Shown: positions 16,524-26,498 of the stretch, in pieces
Position numbering within the stretch: the first letter of the stretch is position 1
How the letters are laid out: each line of letters starts with the position of its first letter
Assembly: GCA_964592595.1 (NCBI GenBank)
Contig: CAZQFH010000001.1
Location: forward strand, 62,001-126,000
Direction of reading: 5' to 3'
Length of the DNA stretch: 64,000 nt
DNA from: UBA5536 sp964592595
Lineage (GTDB): Bacteria > Bacteroidota > Bacteroidia > Bacteroidales > F082
Made by a program: the position numbers and the translations under genes
The notes under the pieces: generated by a model
Told to the model about the DNA's origin: nothing
Databases searched by the model: none
Seen by the model: only the letters and a program-made list of their open reading frames with translations

Positions 16524-17513
16524 TTATTTAATCTGGCCGACATTTTTGTTTACTTCCTCTAAAATCTTGTAAGCCAGCTTGAGGACTTCCACTCCATCTT
16601 CAATGCTAACAGCAGGCGTTTGATCATTAACGATGGCTTCATAGAATTTCTCCAATTCCATTTTGATCGCATTAACAGGGCTAATCTCAGGTTTTTCGAA
16701 CGAGATTTGCTTTGATCCTTTGCCTTCGCCCAGATCAAGCACCATGGCCATAGGATCATCGGGTTCTGTGCTGATACTTTTCATCCTTACAATTTCGCTT
16801 TGCTTTTCAAGGAAATCAACTGTAATGTAGGCATCTTTCTGAAAAAAGCGAGCTTTGCGCATGTTTTTAAGAGAGATACGGCTGGCCGTAAGATTTGCCA
16901 CTGCCCCGTTTTCGAAAGTGATACGTGCGTTGGTGATATCGGGCGTGTCGCTTACCACAGCCACTCCGCTGGCACTAATACTTTTTACTTTTGACCGTAT
17001 AGAACTCAAAACAATATCGATGTCGTGGACCATCAAATCCAGTATCACCGGAACATCCGTTCCCCTGGGATTGAATTGTGCCAAGCGATGAGCTTCGATA
17101 AATAAGGGATTATTGAGGCTGTTTTGAACTGCCAGAAAAGCCGGATTAAAACGTTCAACATGACCTACCTGCACTTTTACACGTGACTCGCGTGCCAGTT
17201 TAATCAGCTCATTGGCTTCGGCAGGTGTCGCAACAACAGGCTTTTCGATGAATACATGACGCGATTTGTTTAATGATTGTGCGGCACAACTAAAATGCGA
17301 AACAGTTGGCGTAACAATATCCACAACTTCTGTGGCATCAATCAATGCTTCGATGGAATCGAAAGCTTTTAAATTAAAATCTTTAGCAACTTTTTGTGCA
17401 TTGGCAACATCCGTATCATAAAACCCTATGAGTTCATATTCAGGTATTTGCTGGATACATTTCAAGTGTATTTTGCCTAAATGGCCGGCTCCTAAAACCC
17501 CAATTTTCAGCAT
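16524..17513 (-). CDS. Gfo/Idh/MocA-family NAD(P)-dependent sugar oxidoreductase
   Basis: The 329-residue protein has the N-terminal Rossmann motif GVLGAGHLGKIH, followed by the family's EKPVVATPAEANELI segment with its catalytic-region Lys-Pro, and a C-terminal alpha/beta domain with the VGHVERFNPA strand and VHDIDIV. Members oxidise or reduce nucleotide sugars or inositols. Next to a polysaccharide-initiating transferase, a nucleotide-sugar dehydrogenase role is reasonable but inferred. It is first in the three-gene reverse operon; a perfect -7 box lies 17 bases upstream. Confidence 0.9.
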   Translation of the reverse strand: MLKIGVLGAGHLGKIHLKCIQQIPEYELIGFYDTDVANAQKVAKDFNLKAFDSIEALIDATEVVDIVTPTVSHFSCAAQSLNKSRHVFIEKPVVATPAEANELIKLARESRVKVQVGHVERFNPAFLAVQNSLNNPLFIEAHRLAQFNPRGTDVPVILDLMVHDIDIVLSSIRSKVKSISASGVAVVSDTPDITNARITFENGAVANLTASRISLKNMRKARFFQKDAYITVDFLEKQSEIVRMKSISTEPDDPMAMVLDLGEGKGSKQISFEKPEISPVNAIKMELEKFYEAIVNDQTPAVSIEDGVEVLKLAYKILEEVNKNVGQIK

Positions 17514-17529
17514 AAGCGATACTTTTGCG

Positions 17530-17537
17530 CAAAAGTA
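17530..17537 (-). promoter_or_regulatory. -7 box of the oxidoreductase operon
   Basis: The reverse strand reads TACTTTTG, a perfect TAnnTTTG match, 17 bases before the start codon, predicting a leader of about 10 bases. Confidence 0.5.
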
Positions 17538-17615
17538 GCTTTTTTTGTCGACCGCTTATTGCTAATTTCGCTCACGTCAATTTTAGAATTACTCTAAATT
17601 ACCGTTGCAAGAGTT

Positions 17616-18266
17616 ATGCAGGATACATACCGACACAAAGGATTAAGAAAACAGCTAATTGAAAGCCTGCGCCAGAAGGATATCACCGATGAGGCAGTGC
17701 TCAGTGCCATGCAGAAGATTCCGCGACATGTATTTCTGGATTCTTCTTTTTTGGAGTTTGCCTATCAGGATAAGCCCTTCCCGATCGGATCAGGACAAAC
17801 CATTTCGCAGCCTTACACTGTTGCTTTTCAAACGCAGCTTTTATTGGTTAAAAAAGGGCTGAAGGTGCTCGAAATAGGCACAGGTTCGGCTTATCAAGCC
17901 AGTGTGCTGGCCGAGATGGGCGCAAAAGTTTATAGCATCGAAAGGCAGCGTAAACTCTTTATCAAAACCAAAACCTTTATGCAGCAGCATTTACCCTATA
18001 AACTTAATCTGTTTTTGGGTGATGGTAACGAAGGCTTGCCAAGTTATGCTCCATTCGACAGGATTCTGATCACGGCAGCGGCTCCTGAAATACCACTGGC
18101 TTTGCTCGATCAGCTAAAACCGGGTGGGATTATGGTGATCCCTTTGGGTGCTGGCGGCCAGCAGGATATGTTGCGCATCATCAAACAGGAAAACGGCGAA
18201 ATGATTAAAGAAGAGCATGGCGCTTTTCGTTTTGTTCCGATGCTTGGTAATATTGGAAACGACTAA
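17616..18266 (+). CDS. pcm: Protein-L-isoaspartate O-methyltransferase
   Basis: The enzyme repairs age-damaged proteins by methylating isoaspartyl residues with S-adenosylmethionine, in the cytoplasm. The 216 residues are normal length. Motifs seen: substrate-binding GSGQTISQPYTVA (about 57-69), SAM motif I VLEIGTGSAYQASVLAEM, motif DGNEGLPSYAPFDRIL, and the PGGIMVIPLG strand. It is divergent from the oxidoreductase operon and is followed after 110 bases by the aromatic hydroxylase gene with its own -7 box. Confidence 0.96.
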   Translation: MQDTYRHKGLRKQLIESLRQKDITDEAVLSAMQKIPRHVFLDSSFLEFAYQDKPFPIGSGQTISQPYTVAFQTQLLLVKKGLKVLEIGTGSAYQASVLAEMGAKVYSIERQRKLFIKTKTFMQQHLPYKLNLFLGDGNEGLPSYAPFDRILITAAAPEIPLALLDQLKPGGIMVIPLGAGGQQDMLRIIKQENGEMIKEEHGAFRFVPMLGNIGND

Positions 18267-18337
18267 GCTTTAAGTTTTCTTAAGAATTTTCCTATCCTTC
18301 ATCTGCAAACGATTGCAATCATGTAATTCCTTTTACT

Positions 18338-18345
18338 TATTTTTG
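18338..18345 (+). promoter_or_regulatory. -7 box of the aromatic amino acid hydroxylase gene
   Basis: TATTTTTG is a perfect TAnnTTTG match 31 bases before the start codon; an ATTG at 18312-18315, 22 bases upstream, is a plausible -33 element. Confidence 0.5.
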
Positions 18346-18376
18346 GCTTATCTAAAACGATTCTAAATTAGTTACC

Positions 18377-20104
18377 ATGATTGACAATCCAGTATTAGCC
18401 CGTTTACCTAAACACCTTTATCAATTGATCATTGATCAGCCTTATAATTCCTACACCTGGCAGGATCATGCTGTGTGGCGGTTTGTGATGCGGCAAAATG
18501 TTGATTTTTTAAAAGGTAAAGCTCATCAGGCTTATTTGGATGGCTTACGCAGAACCGGTATCAGCATTGAGCAAATACCGGATATCCATACCATGAATCA
18601 AATCCTGGCCAAGATAGGTTGGGCTGCCGTAACGGTAGATGGCTTTATTCCTCCAGCTGCATTTATGGAGTTTCAGGCATACAATGTGCTGGTGATTGCT
18701 GCCGATATCCGTCCCTTCGATCAGATTGAATATACCCCTGCTCCGGATATCATACACGAAGCAGCTGGTCATGCTCCCATAATAAGCGATCCGGAATATG
18801 CTGAGTACCTCCGGTATTTTGGTGAGATCGGTTCGAAAGCCTTTTCTTCGTCAGCAGATTTTGCCCTTTATGAATCAATTCGTTACCTCTCCATTTTAAA
18901 AGCTGATCCGCACACGCCACTTGCTGATATAGAAGCTGCCGAGCGCGATTTGGAACATAAAGAAGCCGAACTCGGATTGCCTTCCGAAATGGCTTTGATA
19001 CGTAACTTACACTGGTGGACGGTTGAATATGGTTTGGTTGGTTCGCTGGATGATCCTAAAATTTATGGTGCTGGCCTGCTCTCTTCCATTGGTGAGAGTG
19101 CAGGTGCGATGAGTGATAAGGTGACAAAACTGCCATATACCATTGATGCCGTGTATTACAACTTCGACATCACCAAGCCTCAACCACAGTTGTTTGTTAC
19201 ACCTGATTTTGTTCACCTCACGAAAGTGTTGGACGAGTTTGCAGGTCGTATGGCCTTGCGAAAAGGCGGCATCGAAGGCATCCTCAAAGCGATTGAATCG
19301 GGTAATACTGCAACCCTGGTTTATAGCTCAGGCTTGCAGGTTTCGGGCACTTTTACCGACTATCTGATGCATCAAAATCAGGCGGTGTATATAAAGTCGC
19401 AGGGCGGAACCAGCTTGTCATTCAAAGGAAAGGAACTGGACGGGCATGGTAAAGCCACGCACAGCGATGGTTTTGGCTCGCCTATAGGTCGGATCAAAGA
19501 TGCCATCAAGCCGCCACGATTCCTCACAGATCAGGATTTGGCCGAATTGGGAATTGTTGCAGGCAAAGCCTGTGCATTTGAGTTCGAGTCAGGTATCAAG
19601 CTAAAGGGTGTTTTGCAGCAAACTGTGCGCAGGGAAGGTAACCTATTGTTGTTGAGTTTTTCTGATTGCCGGGTGATTTATCAGGATCAGCTGCTTTTTG
19701 ATCCTTCCTGGGGAATGTATGATATGGCTGTGGGCGAATCAGTGATTTCTGCCTATAACGGACCAGCCGATCCTGATGCTTTTGGACTGGAATATCCCGT
19801 TCCGAAAGAGAAAACCCATAAGATTAACTATACTGATCTGCAGAAGCAATTGCATGAACACTATGGAAAGCTTCGGGAGTTGCGAGAGGAAAACAAAGAC
19901 CTGCAAGCACTTGTAGCTATTTGGCAATGGGTTTCGGAGCATTTTCCACACGATTGGCTGCTCCCTATGGAAATGCTGGAGTTGCTTTATCAGCGAAAGA
20001 AAAATGATCAACTGCAGCAGGACTTGCGCAAACATTTGGAAACAATTAAGCTGCAGCGCCCTGAACTGAATAGTGTGATCAGTCGTGGATTGAAGTTGTT
20101 ATAG
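18377..20104 (+). CDS. Aromatic amino acid hydroxylase (phenylalanine 4-monooxygenase type) with C-terminal extension
   Basis: This pterin-dependent, non-haem iron enzyme most likely makes tyrosine from phenylalanine. The iron ligands fit the family: H127 and H132 in IHEAAGHAP and E240 in YGAGLLSSIGES. At 575 residues it is twice as long as Pseudomonas PhhA (about 260). The extra about 290 C-terminal residues comprise a beta-rich stretch (about 300-465) and a coiled-coil end (LHEHYGKLRELREENKDLQ); a long form is known in Bacteroidota but the function of the tail is not known to me. It supplies tyrosine to the homogentisate operon 11 kb away. Tyrosine or tryptophan hydroxylation cannot be excluded. 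Confidence 0.9.
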   Translation: MIDNPVLARLPKHLYQLIIDQPYNSYTWQDHAVWRFVMRQNVDFLKGKAHQAYLDGLRRTGISIEQIPDIHTMNQILAKIGWAAVTVDGFIPPAAFMEFQAYNVLVIAADIRPFDQIEYTPAPDIIHEAAGHAPIISDPEYAEYLRYFGEIGSKAFSSSADFALYESIRYLSILKADPHTPLADIEAAERDLEHKEAELGLPSEMALIRNLHWWTVEYGLVGSLDDPKIYGAGLLSSIGESAGAMSDKVTKLPYTIDAVYYNFDITKPQPQLFVTPDFVHLTKVLDEFAGRMALRKGGIEGILKAIESGNTATLVYSSGLQVSGTFTDYLMHQNQAVYIKSQGGTSLSFKGKELDGHGKATHSDGFGSPIGRIKDAIKPPRFLTDQDLAELGIVAGKACAFEFESGIKLKGVLQQTVRREGNLLLLSFSDCRVIYQDQLLFDPSWGMYDMAVGESVISAYNGPADPDAFGLEYPVPKEKTHKINYTDLQKQLHEHYGKLRELREENKDLQALVAIWQWVSEHFPHDWLLPMEMLELLYQRKKNDQLQQDLRKHLETIKLQRPELNSVISRGLKLL

Positions 20105-20204
20105 CTAGATTGGATAACTGTTTAGATTATATAAAGAATTGATATTCATGATTCAACATTAAACCGATACTATTGATAATACAATTGTCATGAAATCCAT
20201 AGTT

Positions 20205-21683
20205 TTAATCTTCATCTTCGGAGAAAAGTATTTCTTTAGGATTAAAGCATTTTATTGTCTGGTTCTTAAGTAAAACGTACAGTTTTTCAGTGTCTACAAA
20301 CTTGCAGGTTAGATAGTTTTCTATATTAATTGGGAGCTTAGCTTCCATGCTGATATCATTTTGTATAGAACTTGAGATTGAATTACTCAGTAAATTAAAA
20401 GTAGACTTGACTTTATCGTAGTAAACAATATAAATTAAAGAATCATCATTTGAAATCTCCCAATCTTGAACAAGAATATTTACATCAATATTTTTATCGA
20501 GAAAGGATTGAGTCGTTCTATTTGTTAATTCATCGATTTTAATGGTAGTGTTTTGTATATAATCTATAAAAAATGGCGAATGTTGAATATGCGCAATTTC
20601 ATTTTTTATTGAAAGATTTAATTGAGTTTTGCTAGTAAAATTGGTTTGGTTTACTTGGAGTAAATAATTACTAATGAGCTTAATGCCTTCATGTGTTTTT
20701 TGTGTCTGACATATTGAGTAAGTAAAATTCTCTGAATTCTCATCATAATTAAATCGTGGTAATGATATTGAGCTGTCTTTTATTGAAAATCCTTTAAAGG
20801 AATATGTCTTATTTTCTGGAAAATCATGCTCAGTTAAAATAATTTCCAATTTGTTATTTGAATCCAGAAAAGCAACAGCAACGGCTTTATTTACTATTAA
20901 CCTATCTGAGTTTGGTTTTTGAACAATATATGGCACACTCATTGAAACATAACAGCTTTCTCCTTCAAGCTCAACACTTTCTAAAGTAACAGAAAAGTAA
21001 CCAATTTTTTTTAATTGTTCGATCTTTTTAAGTAGCGAGGTGTCGTTAGCAATTTTTGTATTAAAAGGAATAATTTCGCTAGGGACAATTTTAAGACCAT
21101 CCAGTTTTTGAAGAATTTTACCATTACGATCAAAAACATAGCAAATATTTAATACTTCATCAAGAATGGCAATTCGATTTGTTCCAAAACTAATTTTAGG
21201 AAAGATAAAATCAAGATCATTATCAAGTGCTATGTCAGAACAGCCATTTATTTCATTTTGATGTACTTTTGCGTTTTGGTTGTATTGTTTTGAATAAAGG
21301 TATTTAAGATTGCCCTCAAAATCCCAGAAATCTTTGAAATCTAGTCTGTCCTTTAAATCATTATTTTCAAATATATACATTTCAGAAAATGAAGTAGTTG
21401 CAAATTCATTAAAAATGCTATCCGATATTGTTACCTTAATTTGTTTCATTTCAACTGTTTCGGACAAAAAGCTTCTTTCCAGAAAGCGGTCAACAGTTGA
21501 TTTACTATATGACTCAAAAATAAACTCAATTGGAATTTCGCTGTCAAAATTTTCAATAGCAATATTTCCGGAATAACAACTAATACATTCTAGAGGATTC
21601 ATTTTTAATATAATCCTGTACTGGCTTTTCATCAGCAAGGGAATAAGTATTGCGATTAAAATCAGGAGTGAAGTTTTTTTCAT
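20205..21683 (-). CDS. AT-rich exported protein of unknown function
   Basis: I do not recognise this gene. The 492-residue product starts with a signal sequence (MKKTSLLILIAILIPLLMKS) and the mature part begins with an ECISCY motif, two cysteines three apart, reminiscent of a redox or metal site. The rest is beta-rich; the stretch with RIAILDEVLNICYVFDRNGKILQKLDG looks like one blade of a beta-propeller of the 6-bladed (BF3164-like) sort found in many Bacteroidota exported proteins, which is a suggestion only. The coding region is clearly more AT-rich than its neighbours. It is monocistronic, with empty gaps of 100 and 378 bases on either side. Confidence 0.7.
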   Translation of the reverse strand: MKKTSLLILIAILIPLLMKSQYRIILKMNPLECISCYSGNIAIENFDSEIPIEFIFESYSKSTVDRFLERSFLSETVEMKQIKVTISDSIFNEFATTSFSEMYIFENNDLKDRLDFKDFWDFEGNLKYLYSKQYNQNAKVHQNEINGCSDIALDNDLDFIFPKISFGTNRIAILDEVLNICYVFDRNGKILQKLDGLKIVPSEIIPFNTKIANDTSLLKKIEQLKKIGYFSVTLESVELEGESCYVSMSVPYIVQKPNSDRLIVNKAVAVAFLDSNNKLEIILTEHDFPENKTYSFKGFSIKDSSISLPRFNYDENSENFTYSICQTQKTHEGIKLISNYLLQVNQTNFTSKTQLNLSIKNEIAHIQHSPFFIDYIQNTTIKIDELTNRTTQSFLDKNIDVNILVQDWEISNDDSLIYIVYYDKVKSTFNLLSNSISSSIQNDISMEAKLPINIENYLTCKFVDTEKLYVLLKNQTIKCFNPKEILFSEDED

Positions 21684-22010
21684 GTGATGCGAATTTTGCT
21701 AAAAGAAAAGAAGATGTTAATCATTAATTTAGTTAAGACGATCCAAAAATCGAAAAAAAAACCATGAATATGTTAATAATGTTTAAAAAATAAGATTAAT
21801 TCTATTCACTTAAAAATTTCTATGAGCGTAACGCAGCAATTGCTTTCATGTTAGTGTCAGTTTAGTCTTGAACACCTTGAAATAATCAAAACTCAACGTC
21901 CGGAATTTGGATTCGATTGGAAATATATCGATATGGTTGTTTCCTAAGTAAACGAATCAATAGCAACACTTACAATTAGAACAATCAAGTCAACAACTAT
22001 TTGTTATTGC
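21684..22010. other. Intergenic region without a recognisable gene
   Basis: AT-rich gap between the orphan gene and the gingipain-like terminator. The only coding-like trace is a stop-bounded forward stretch of 27 codons containing TQRPEFGFDWKYIDMVV, without start codon or longer frame. I see no tRNA, repeat or insertion-sequence end. Confidence 0.5.
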
Positions 22011-22049
22011 AAAAAAAAAAGCCGACTCTAATGAACCGGCTTTTTTTTT
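22011..22049. terminator. Intrinsic terminator after the C25 peptidase genes
   Basis: AAAAAGCCG (22016-22024) pairs with CGGCTTTTT (22037-22045), with T-runs on both strands (A10 at 22011-22020 and T9 at 22041-22049). It sits 12 bases past the stop of the reverse-strand peptidase gene. Confidence 0.85.
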
Positions 22050-22061
22050 GCTTGCAAAGTC

Positions 22062-25000
22062 TTATTTGTTAATAAGCAGAGGCTTCACTGCGTGTAATTC
22101 AGAAGTAGTAATTCGAATCAGGTATACACCCTTTTCGAGCTGCGAAAGCGGGAGTTTAACCGTTGAATTCAGTTGAGATGCTTGCAATTCAGTTTCGTAA
22201 ACAAGCATACCAATGCTGTTTGTTACCGAAAGATTTACTTTGCCCTGTAATGCATAGTCAAGGCTGAGGTAAACTTCTCCATCACTGGGATTAGGATATA
22301 ACACAAAAGCTTTTTCAAAGGCTTCCTGCAGACCTACCGTGCTTTCCAGCACAACAGTTGTTGCCGGTGACCATTCGCTCCAGCCGCAATCATTTTGAGC
22401 TTTAGCCATTAGCTGAGCTTCTCCAATATAAGAGGTGTTCCAAATGATGCTAACTTCTAATCCTTCACCTTCGAAAGTACCAGCTTCGGCAGGTTCAACA
22501 GCCCATTCGTAAGCCGTTGCACCTTCAACAGCTTCGATTGATAGTTCAGAAACAGTGGTTTCTGCATAGTCAACACTGTCTGGTGCCATTGGAGCTATGG
22601 GGGCGAGTGGTGCGTACATCATTTCGATAGTAGCTGATCCTTCACCAGTATTCGTACATCCGTTGCCATCCACTACAGTAAGCAGGCTCATCGTCATGGG
22701 GGCTTCGGGTGTCATCATCATGGTATATGGTGTGTCATAAATTTCTACACTTCCCATGCCATCAGCCATTTCAACTGTCCATGGAGCTTCACCGGTGAGT
22801 GAAATTGTGAGTTGAGCCTGTTCGCCTTCGCAAATGGTTTGATCACCTTCGAGCATAGCCGTTGGGAGGCTATGGAAGCTGAGCTCGGTTGTGCTAAGAG
22901 CATCACCACAGCTACCTGCGCCAATAGCAGTAAGGCTAAGGGTAACCATTCCGGTATTGTAATCTTCTTCGCTTGGTGTATAAACAGGATTAAGGGCAGC
23001 AGGGTCATCAAAACTTCCTGTTCCGCTGGTTTCCCAGAGAATATCAGTATAGTTCAGCGCTGAAGCATCCACAATGTCGAAACTTTCGCCCTGACAAATG
23101 AATCCTGCTTCGCCGGCGCTGGCTTCAGGCATAGCACTGATTGCAAGTGTTAGGCTGGATTCAACAACAGTAGATTCGCCTGTTACAATAAGTGTCAGTT
23201 CCACACTTCCGGTGGTAATATCCTCTTCACTTGGGGTATAAACCGGATTTAAAATAGTAGCATCATCAAATGTTCCTGTTCCTGAAGTTGTCCATTCAAC
23301 AGTTGTATAATGATTGGCCGAACCTTCCAGTTGATAGGTGTCGCCCTGGCAGATAGTTGCATCATTGCCTGCCCATCCTGTGGTGGAAACGCTGGCTGGG
23401 AAAATGACATAATCAATCATTGCCATGTCATCTCCATTTGAAACGGAACCATCTTTCATATATTCCCATTTGAAAGTATGCGATCCCTGAGGAACAGCAA
23501 AAGCCACGCGACTCCAGCCAACATTACCCGACCACTCACCTACTTTGTTGTTGCCAATATAAAAGCGCATGTAGTCATAGCTTGATTCCGATGATACTTT
23601 GCGGAAGAAGGATATACTGTCGTCAACGCTGGCTTCGTATGCAATAATCAGCTGTGTGCTTTGTCCGTCAGAAATACTGCCTGATTGAGCCGAGAAACTA
23701 CCTTCGTAAACATCACTTTCGGTGATAGTCCAGGGTAAATCGCCTCCCTGTGTCCAGTCAAAGGCAGTGAAGTCGCCAGTTTCGAAGTCTTCCAAAACAA
23801 GGCCAACTTTAGTGACAAAAGTTTTTTCGGCATTGTAAGCACCTGCCTCCAACAGATTGAGCAGTTCTACAGCAGTGCCAATTGGGGCACTGGTACTAAC
23901 ACTCAGGTTAAAGACGGCTTCAGCTGAGGTTGCTGCATCCAGCTCCGCAAGGTCAAAAGTAGCTTCGTTGATTGTGATAAGTGGATCTGTGGCGATTAAG
24001 GATGACACAATATCAAAAGCTTTGCTGCTTCCTTCATTGGAAAAACTGATGAACATATCTGCAGTTTCACCCGGATCGAGTCGACCGTTGCCGTTTCCTG
24101 AATTGTCAGTAATGCTGTAACTGCCAATACTAAGCAAAGGTGCATGTGCGTTAATTGAGAAACTGGCTTCCCAGCTATCATCAGTTCCGGTTATCATTAA
24201 ATCAAAAGCAATACTTGTCATATCAGGGATGTCGTCAGAAACTTCAAAACTGAAAGCATTGGCAATCGACATTTCTTCGCCGGCAGCAATAGCACCATAC
24301 GATTCGGTGTCATCACTGAAACTAACATAAGGGCTTTCGGTAGATAAAGTTGCGATCAAATCATTAGCAGTTTCAACACCAAGATTTTCCAGTGTTAATC
24401 CAAGGCTGATATTTTCGTTATAATCAATAAGTCCGTTGTTATTGCCTGTTTCATCATTAATTTCATAGCCTACAAAGCCAATAAAAGGTCCTTCAGCGGG
24501 AATCACTTCAATTTCTGACATATAAGTAACCTTATTATATCCAAATACTGTAATATCCAACATACCAACTTCTGCTAAAGCAGGGAATGTAAGCGTTGCT
24601 TGTCCGCCTTCAACATAAGCTGATGCTAATATTTCGCCTTCCCAAGTGAGGGTTACAATGGCATCTTCGGCATCGGCATTAACGGTAAGTTCCTGCATGC
24701 CCAGGAAGAGTGTTGTGGGATGAGAAACAGCCATCTGAGCCGGAACATCAGTACGCATAGTCATAGAAGGATCGCCAAACAAGATCCAGGTGTCATGGGT
24801 AGAAATACCCGAACTTCCGTGAAGATCAATCATTTTCATACTGCCGTTGATGGAATTTCCAGCCAAGGTACGTTTGATATTATTCTCGTAGCCTTCAACT
24901 AAAATGGTTACCATTTCGTCCTGTCCGGTCATTGGAGGCTGCCAGGGTTGTGAAATCCACGACATCATGGTGCCGATAGCCCCAGTTGGCTCGCCATTAT

Positions 25001-26498
25001 GAGTTGCTCTGGTCCAGGCTTCAGCAAAACAGCTTCCATTGGTAAATTTACCATTGTCGCATGCCACCGCCCATATCACAGGCCAGCGATCGGTATTGGT
25101 GAGTGCATCCACATTTCCGCTATTGTAACCGCCAACGCTCCAACTGTTTTGTGAGCCATGGTTACAATAATTGATTATACTGGTTCCGTTGTTGATATTT
25201 TCAGAAATATCGGCAGCTGTGGTATTTGTCATACCAGGAACATTTCCATCATATTCCTGATGTACAGTGGCATAGGTGTAGTTTAAAAGACTGTCTCGAA
25301 TATAATCCATATGTACATAATCTGCTTCACCACCATTATGACCTCCACCGGCGCCTTCGTTGCGGGCGATACCCATACCAATATTAACCCAGTCAGCAGT
25401 TTCATCCAAATCGCGTTCAAAGGTCAGAATACGCTGAACCATTGTTTCTACGTGTGTAGTTGTTTCAGCTGAGAAGCGACCAACAAAAGCTTCATTATAA
25501 GAGTCAGTTCCTTCCAGATAGCCATAGTAGTTATCAGAATAGCCGCCGGAACTGCTATTGTTGTAACTTGGAACATGCTGGTGGTCACCAACTAAAAGGA
25601 TGTGCGTCAGTCCGTTGTTATTATAATAATCAGTTATAAATGCTTTGATAGCAGCAGGAGTGGTTCCGATATTGGCTACATCAAACATTTCGATTGGGCG
25701 ACCGATTCTTTTTTTCCAGGCTACAAAGGGCTCCATAGCTTCCATAAAAGGACCGTGGCTGATAACAATCATGTTACCTTCTTCCGCTACTACCGGATAA
25801 CGGTTTTGGGCTTCTCCATAGTTGATAAAATGATGGGCATAAAGGTGTTCAAATTCTTTATCAGTTGTGATTTGAGCACTTTTTCTGTTGAGTTGATTTA
25901 CTCCGCCTTCACCTGTTTTGACCATTTTTAGCGTTAAATCATGAAAAACGCGCAAAGTCTTGGTTTGTGCATTGTAAGCAAATGGATAAATAGTCATCAC
26001 CTGACCTCTGTAATCTCTCAGGATATAGGGTTCCTGAAGTGAAGACCTGTTTGCAGGGTAAAAGCTGTTTTCGTCATACATCGTACCATAGGTATAAGGA
26101 ACGGTAGCTGGATCGATATCACGACTAAAGTTACCTTTAGAAGGAGCAATGTCAAAATTTTCAAAATCAGTATAAGCGGCATTTACAATATCAACATCCA
26201 TTAAGGCATTATCGCCAATGATAGCTGAAACGGCATAAAGGGGCAGATCAGGCGCACCGGTTTCGAGCATTGAAACCATTTTTGGCACGCTGATAATGGC
26301 TTCCTTTCCACGGGGCGTTTCAACAGTAGTCGAAAAGAAACCTGGAATAGTAAAGGAAACCACAACCTGATTCTCATCTGACTGAATAAGCTCCTGCTGT
26401 ATCCTCGAGGGGTGTTGTTGCCCGATGGGATGCCACTGCTGCGCAAAACCTGCACCTGCAAAAGCCAGCAGCAATAGGGTAATGAATAAATTTCTCAT
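22062..26498 (-). CDS. Gingipain-like C25 cysteine peptidase with T9SS type A sorting domain
   Basis: A secreted, probably surface-bound protease of 1478 residues. Order: signal peptide (1-19); propeptide-like region (to about 235); C25 peptidase domain with catalytic H447 in NHGSQNSW and C480 in VACDNGKF, 33 residues apart exactly as H211/C244 of RgpB; then CARDB-like beta domains with NGRLDPGETADM; a jelly-roll-like domain (EDFETGDFTAFDW); two PKD-like repeats sharing FDDATILNPVYTPSEED; and a T9SS type A sorting domain (about 1400-1478; YPNPSDGEVYLSL, GVYLIRI). The second C25 gene starts upstream with a 69-base gap, so they may form one operon. Substrate specificity is not predictable from what I see. 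Confidence 0.93.
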   Translation of the reverse strand: MRNLFITLLLLAFAGAGFAQQWHPIGQQHPSRIQQELIQSDENQVVVSFTIPGFFSTTVETPRGKEAIISVPKMVSMLETGAPDLPLYAVSAIIGDNALMDVDIVNAAYTDFENFDIAPSKGNFSRDIDPATVPYTYGTMYDENSFYPANRSSLQEPYILRDYRGQVMTIYPFAYNAQTKTLRVFHDLTLKMVKTGEGGVNQLNRKSAQITTDKEFEHLYAHHFINYGEAQNRYPVVAEEGNMIVISHGPFMEAMEPFVAWKKRIGRPIEMFDVANIGTTPAAIKAFITDYYNNNGLTHILLVGDHQHVPSYNNSSSGGYSDNYYGYLEGTDSYNEAFVGRFSAETTTHVETMVQRILTFERDLDETADWVNIGMGIARNEGAGGGHNGGEADYVHMDYIRDSLLNYTYATVHQEYDGNVPGMTNTTAADISENINNGTSIINYCNHGSQNSWSVGGYNSGNVDALTNTDRWPVIWAVACDNGKFTNGSCFAEAWTRATHNGEPTGAIGTMMSWISQPWQPPMTGQDEMVTILVEGYENNIKRTLAGNSINGSMKMIDLHGSSGISTHDTWILFGDPSMTMRTDVPAQMAVSHPTTLFLGMQELTVNADAEDAIVTLTWEGEILASAYVEGGQATLTFPALAEVGMLDITVFGYNKVTYMSEIEVIPAEGPFIGFVGYEINDETGNNNGLIDYNENISLGLTLENLGVETANDLIATLSTESPYVSFSDDTESYGAIAAGEEMSIANAFSFEVSDDIPDMTSIAFDLMITGTDDSWEASFSINAHAPLLSIGSYSITDNSGNGNGRLDPGETADMFISFSNEGSSKAFDIVSSLIATDPLITINEATFDLAELDAATSAEAVFNLSVSTSAPIGTAVELLNLLEAGAYNAEKTFVTKVGLVLEDFETGDFTAFDWTQGGDLPWTITESDVYEGSFSAQSGSISDGQSTQLIIAYEASVDDSISFFRKVSSESSYDYMRFYIGNNKVGEWSGNVGWSRVAFAVPQGSHTFKWEYMKDGSVSNGDDMAMIDYVIFPASVSTTGWAGNDATICQGDTYQLEGSANHYTTVEWTTSGTGTFDDATILNPVYTPSEEDITTGSVELTLIVTGESTVVESSLTLAISAMPEASAGEAGFICQGESFDIVDASALNYTDILWETSGTGSFDDPAALNPVYTPSEEDYNTGMVTLSLTAIGAGSCGDALSTTELSFHSLPTAMLEGDQTICEGEQAQLTISLTGEAPWTVEMADGMGSVEIYDTPYTMMMTPEAPMTMSLLTVVDGNGCTNTGEGSATIEMMYAPLAPIAPMAPDSVDYAETTVSELSIEAVEGATAYEWAVEPAEAGTFEGEGLEVSIIWNTSYIGEAQLMAKAQNDCGWSEWSPATTVVLESTVGLQEAFEKAFVLYPNPSDGEVYLSLDYALQGKVNLSVTNSIGMLVYETELQASQLNSTVKLPLSQLEKGVYLIRITTSELHAVKPLLINK

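Noticed and set aside
21858..21950. 27-codon coding-like trace ending DMVVS
   Set aside because: No start codon and stop-bounded; too short to call a pseudogene without a database match. Mentioned only as a possible remnant.
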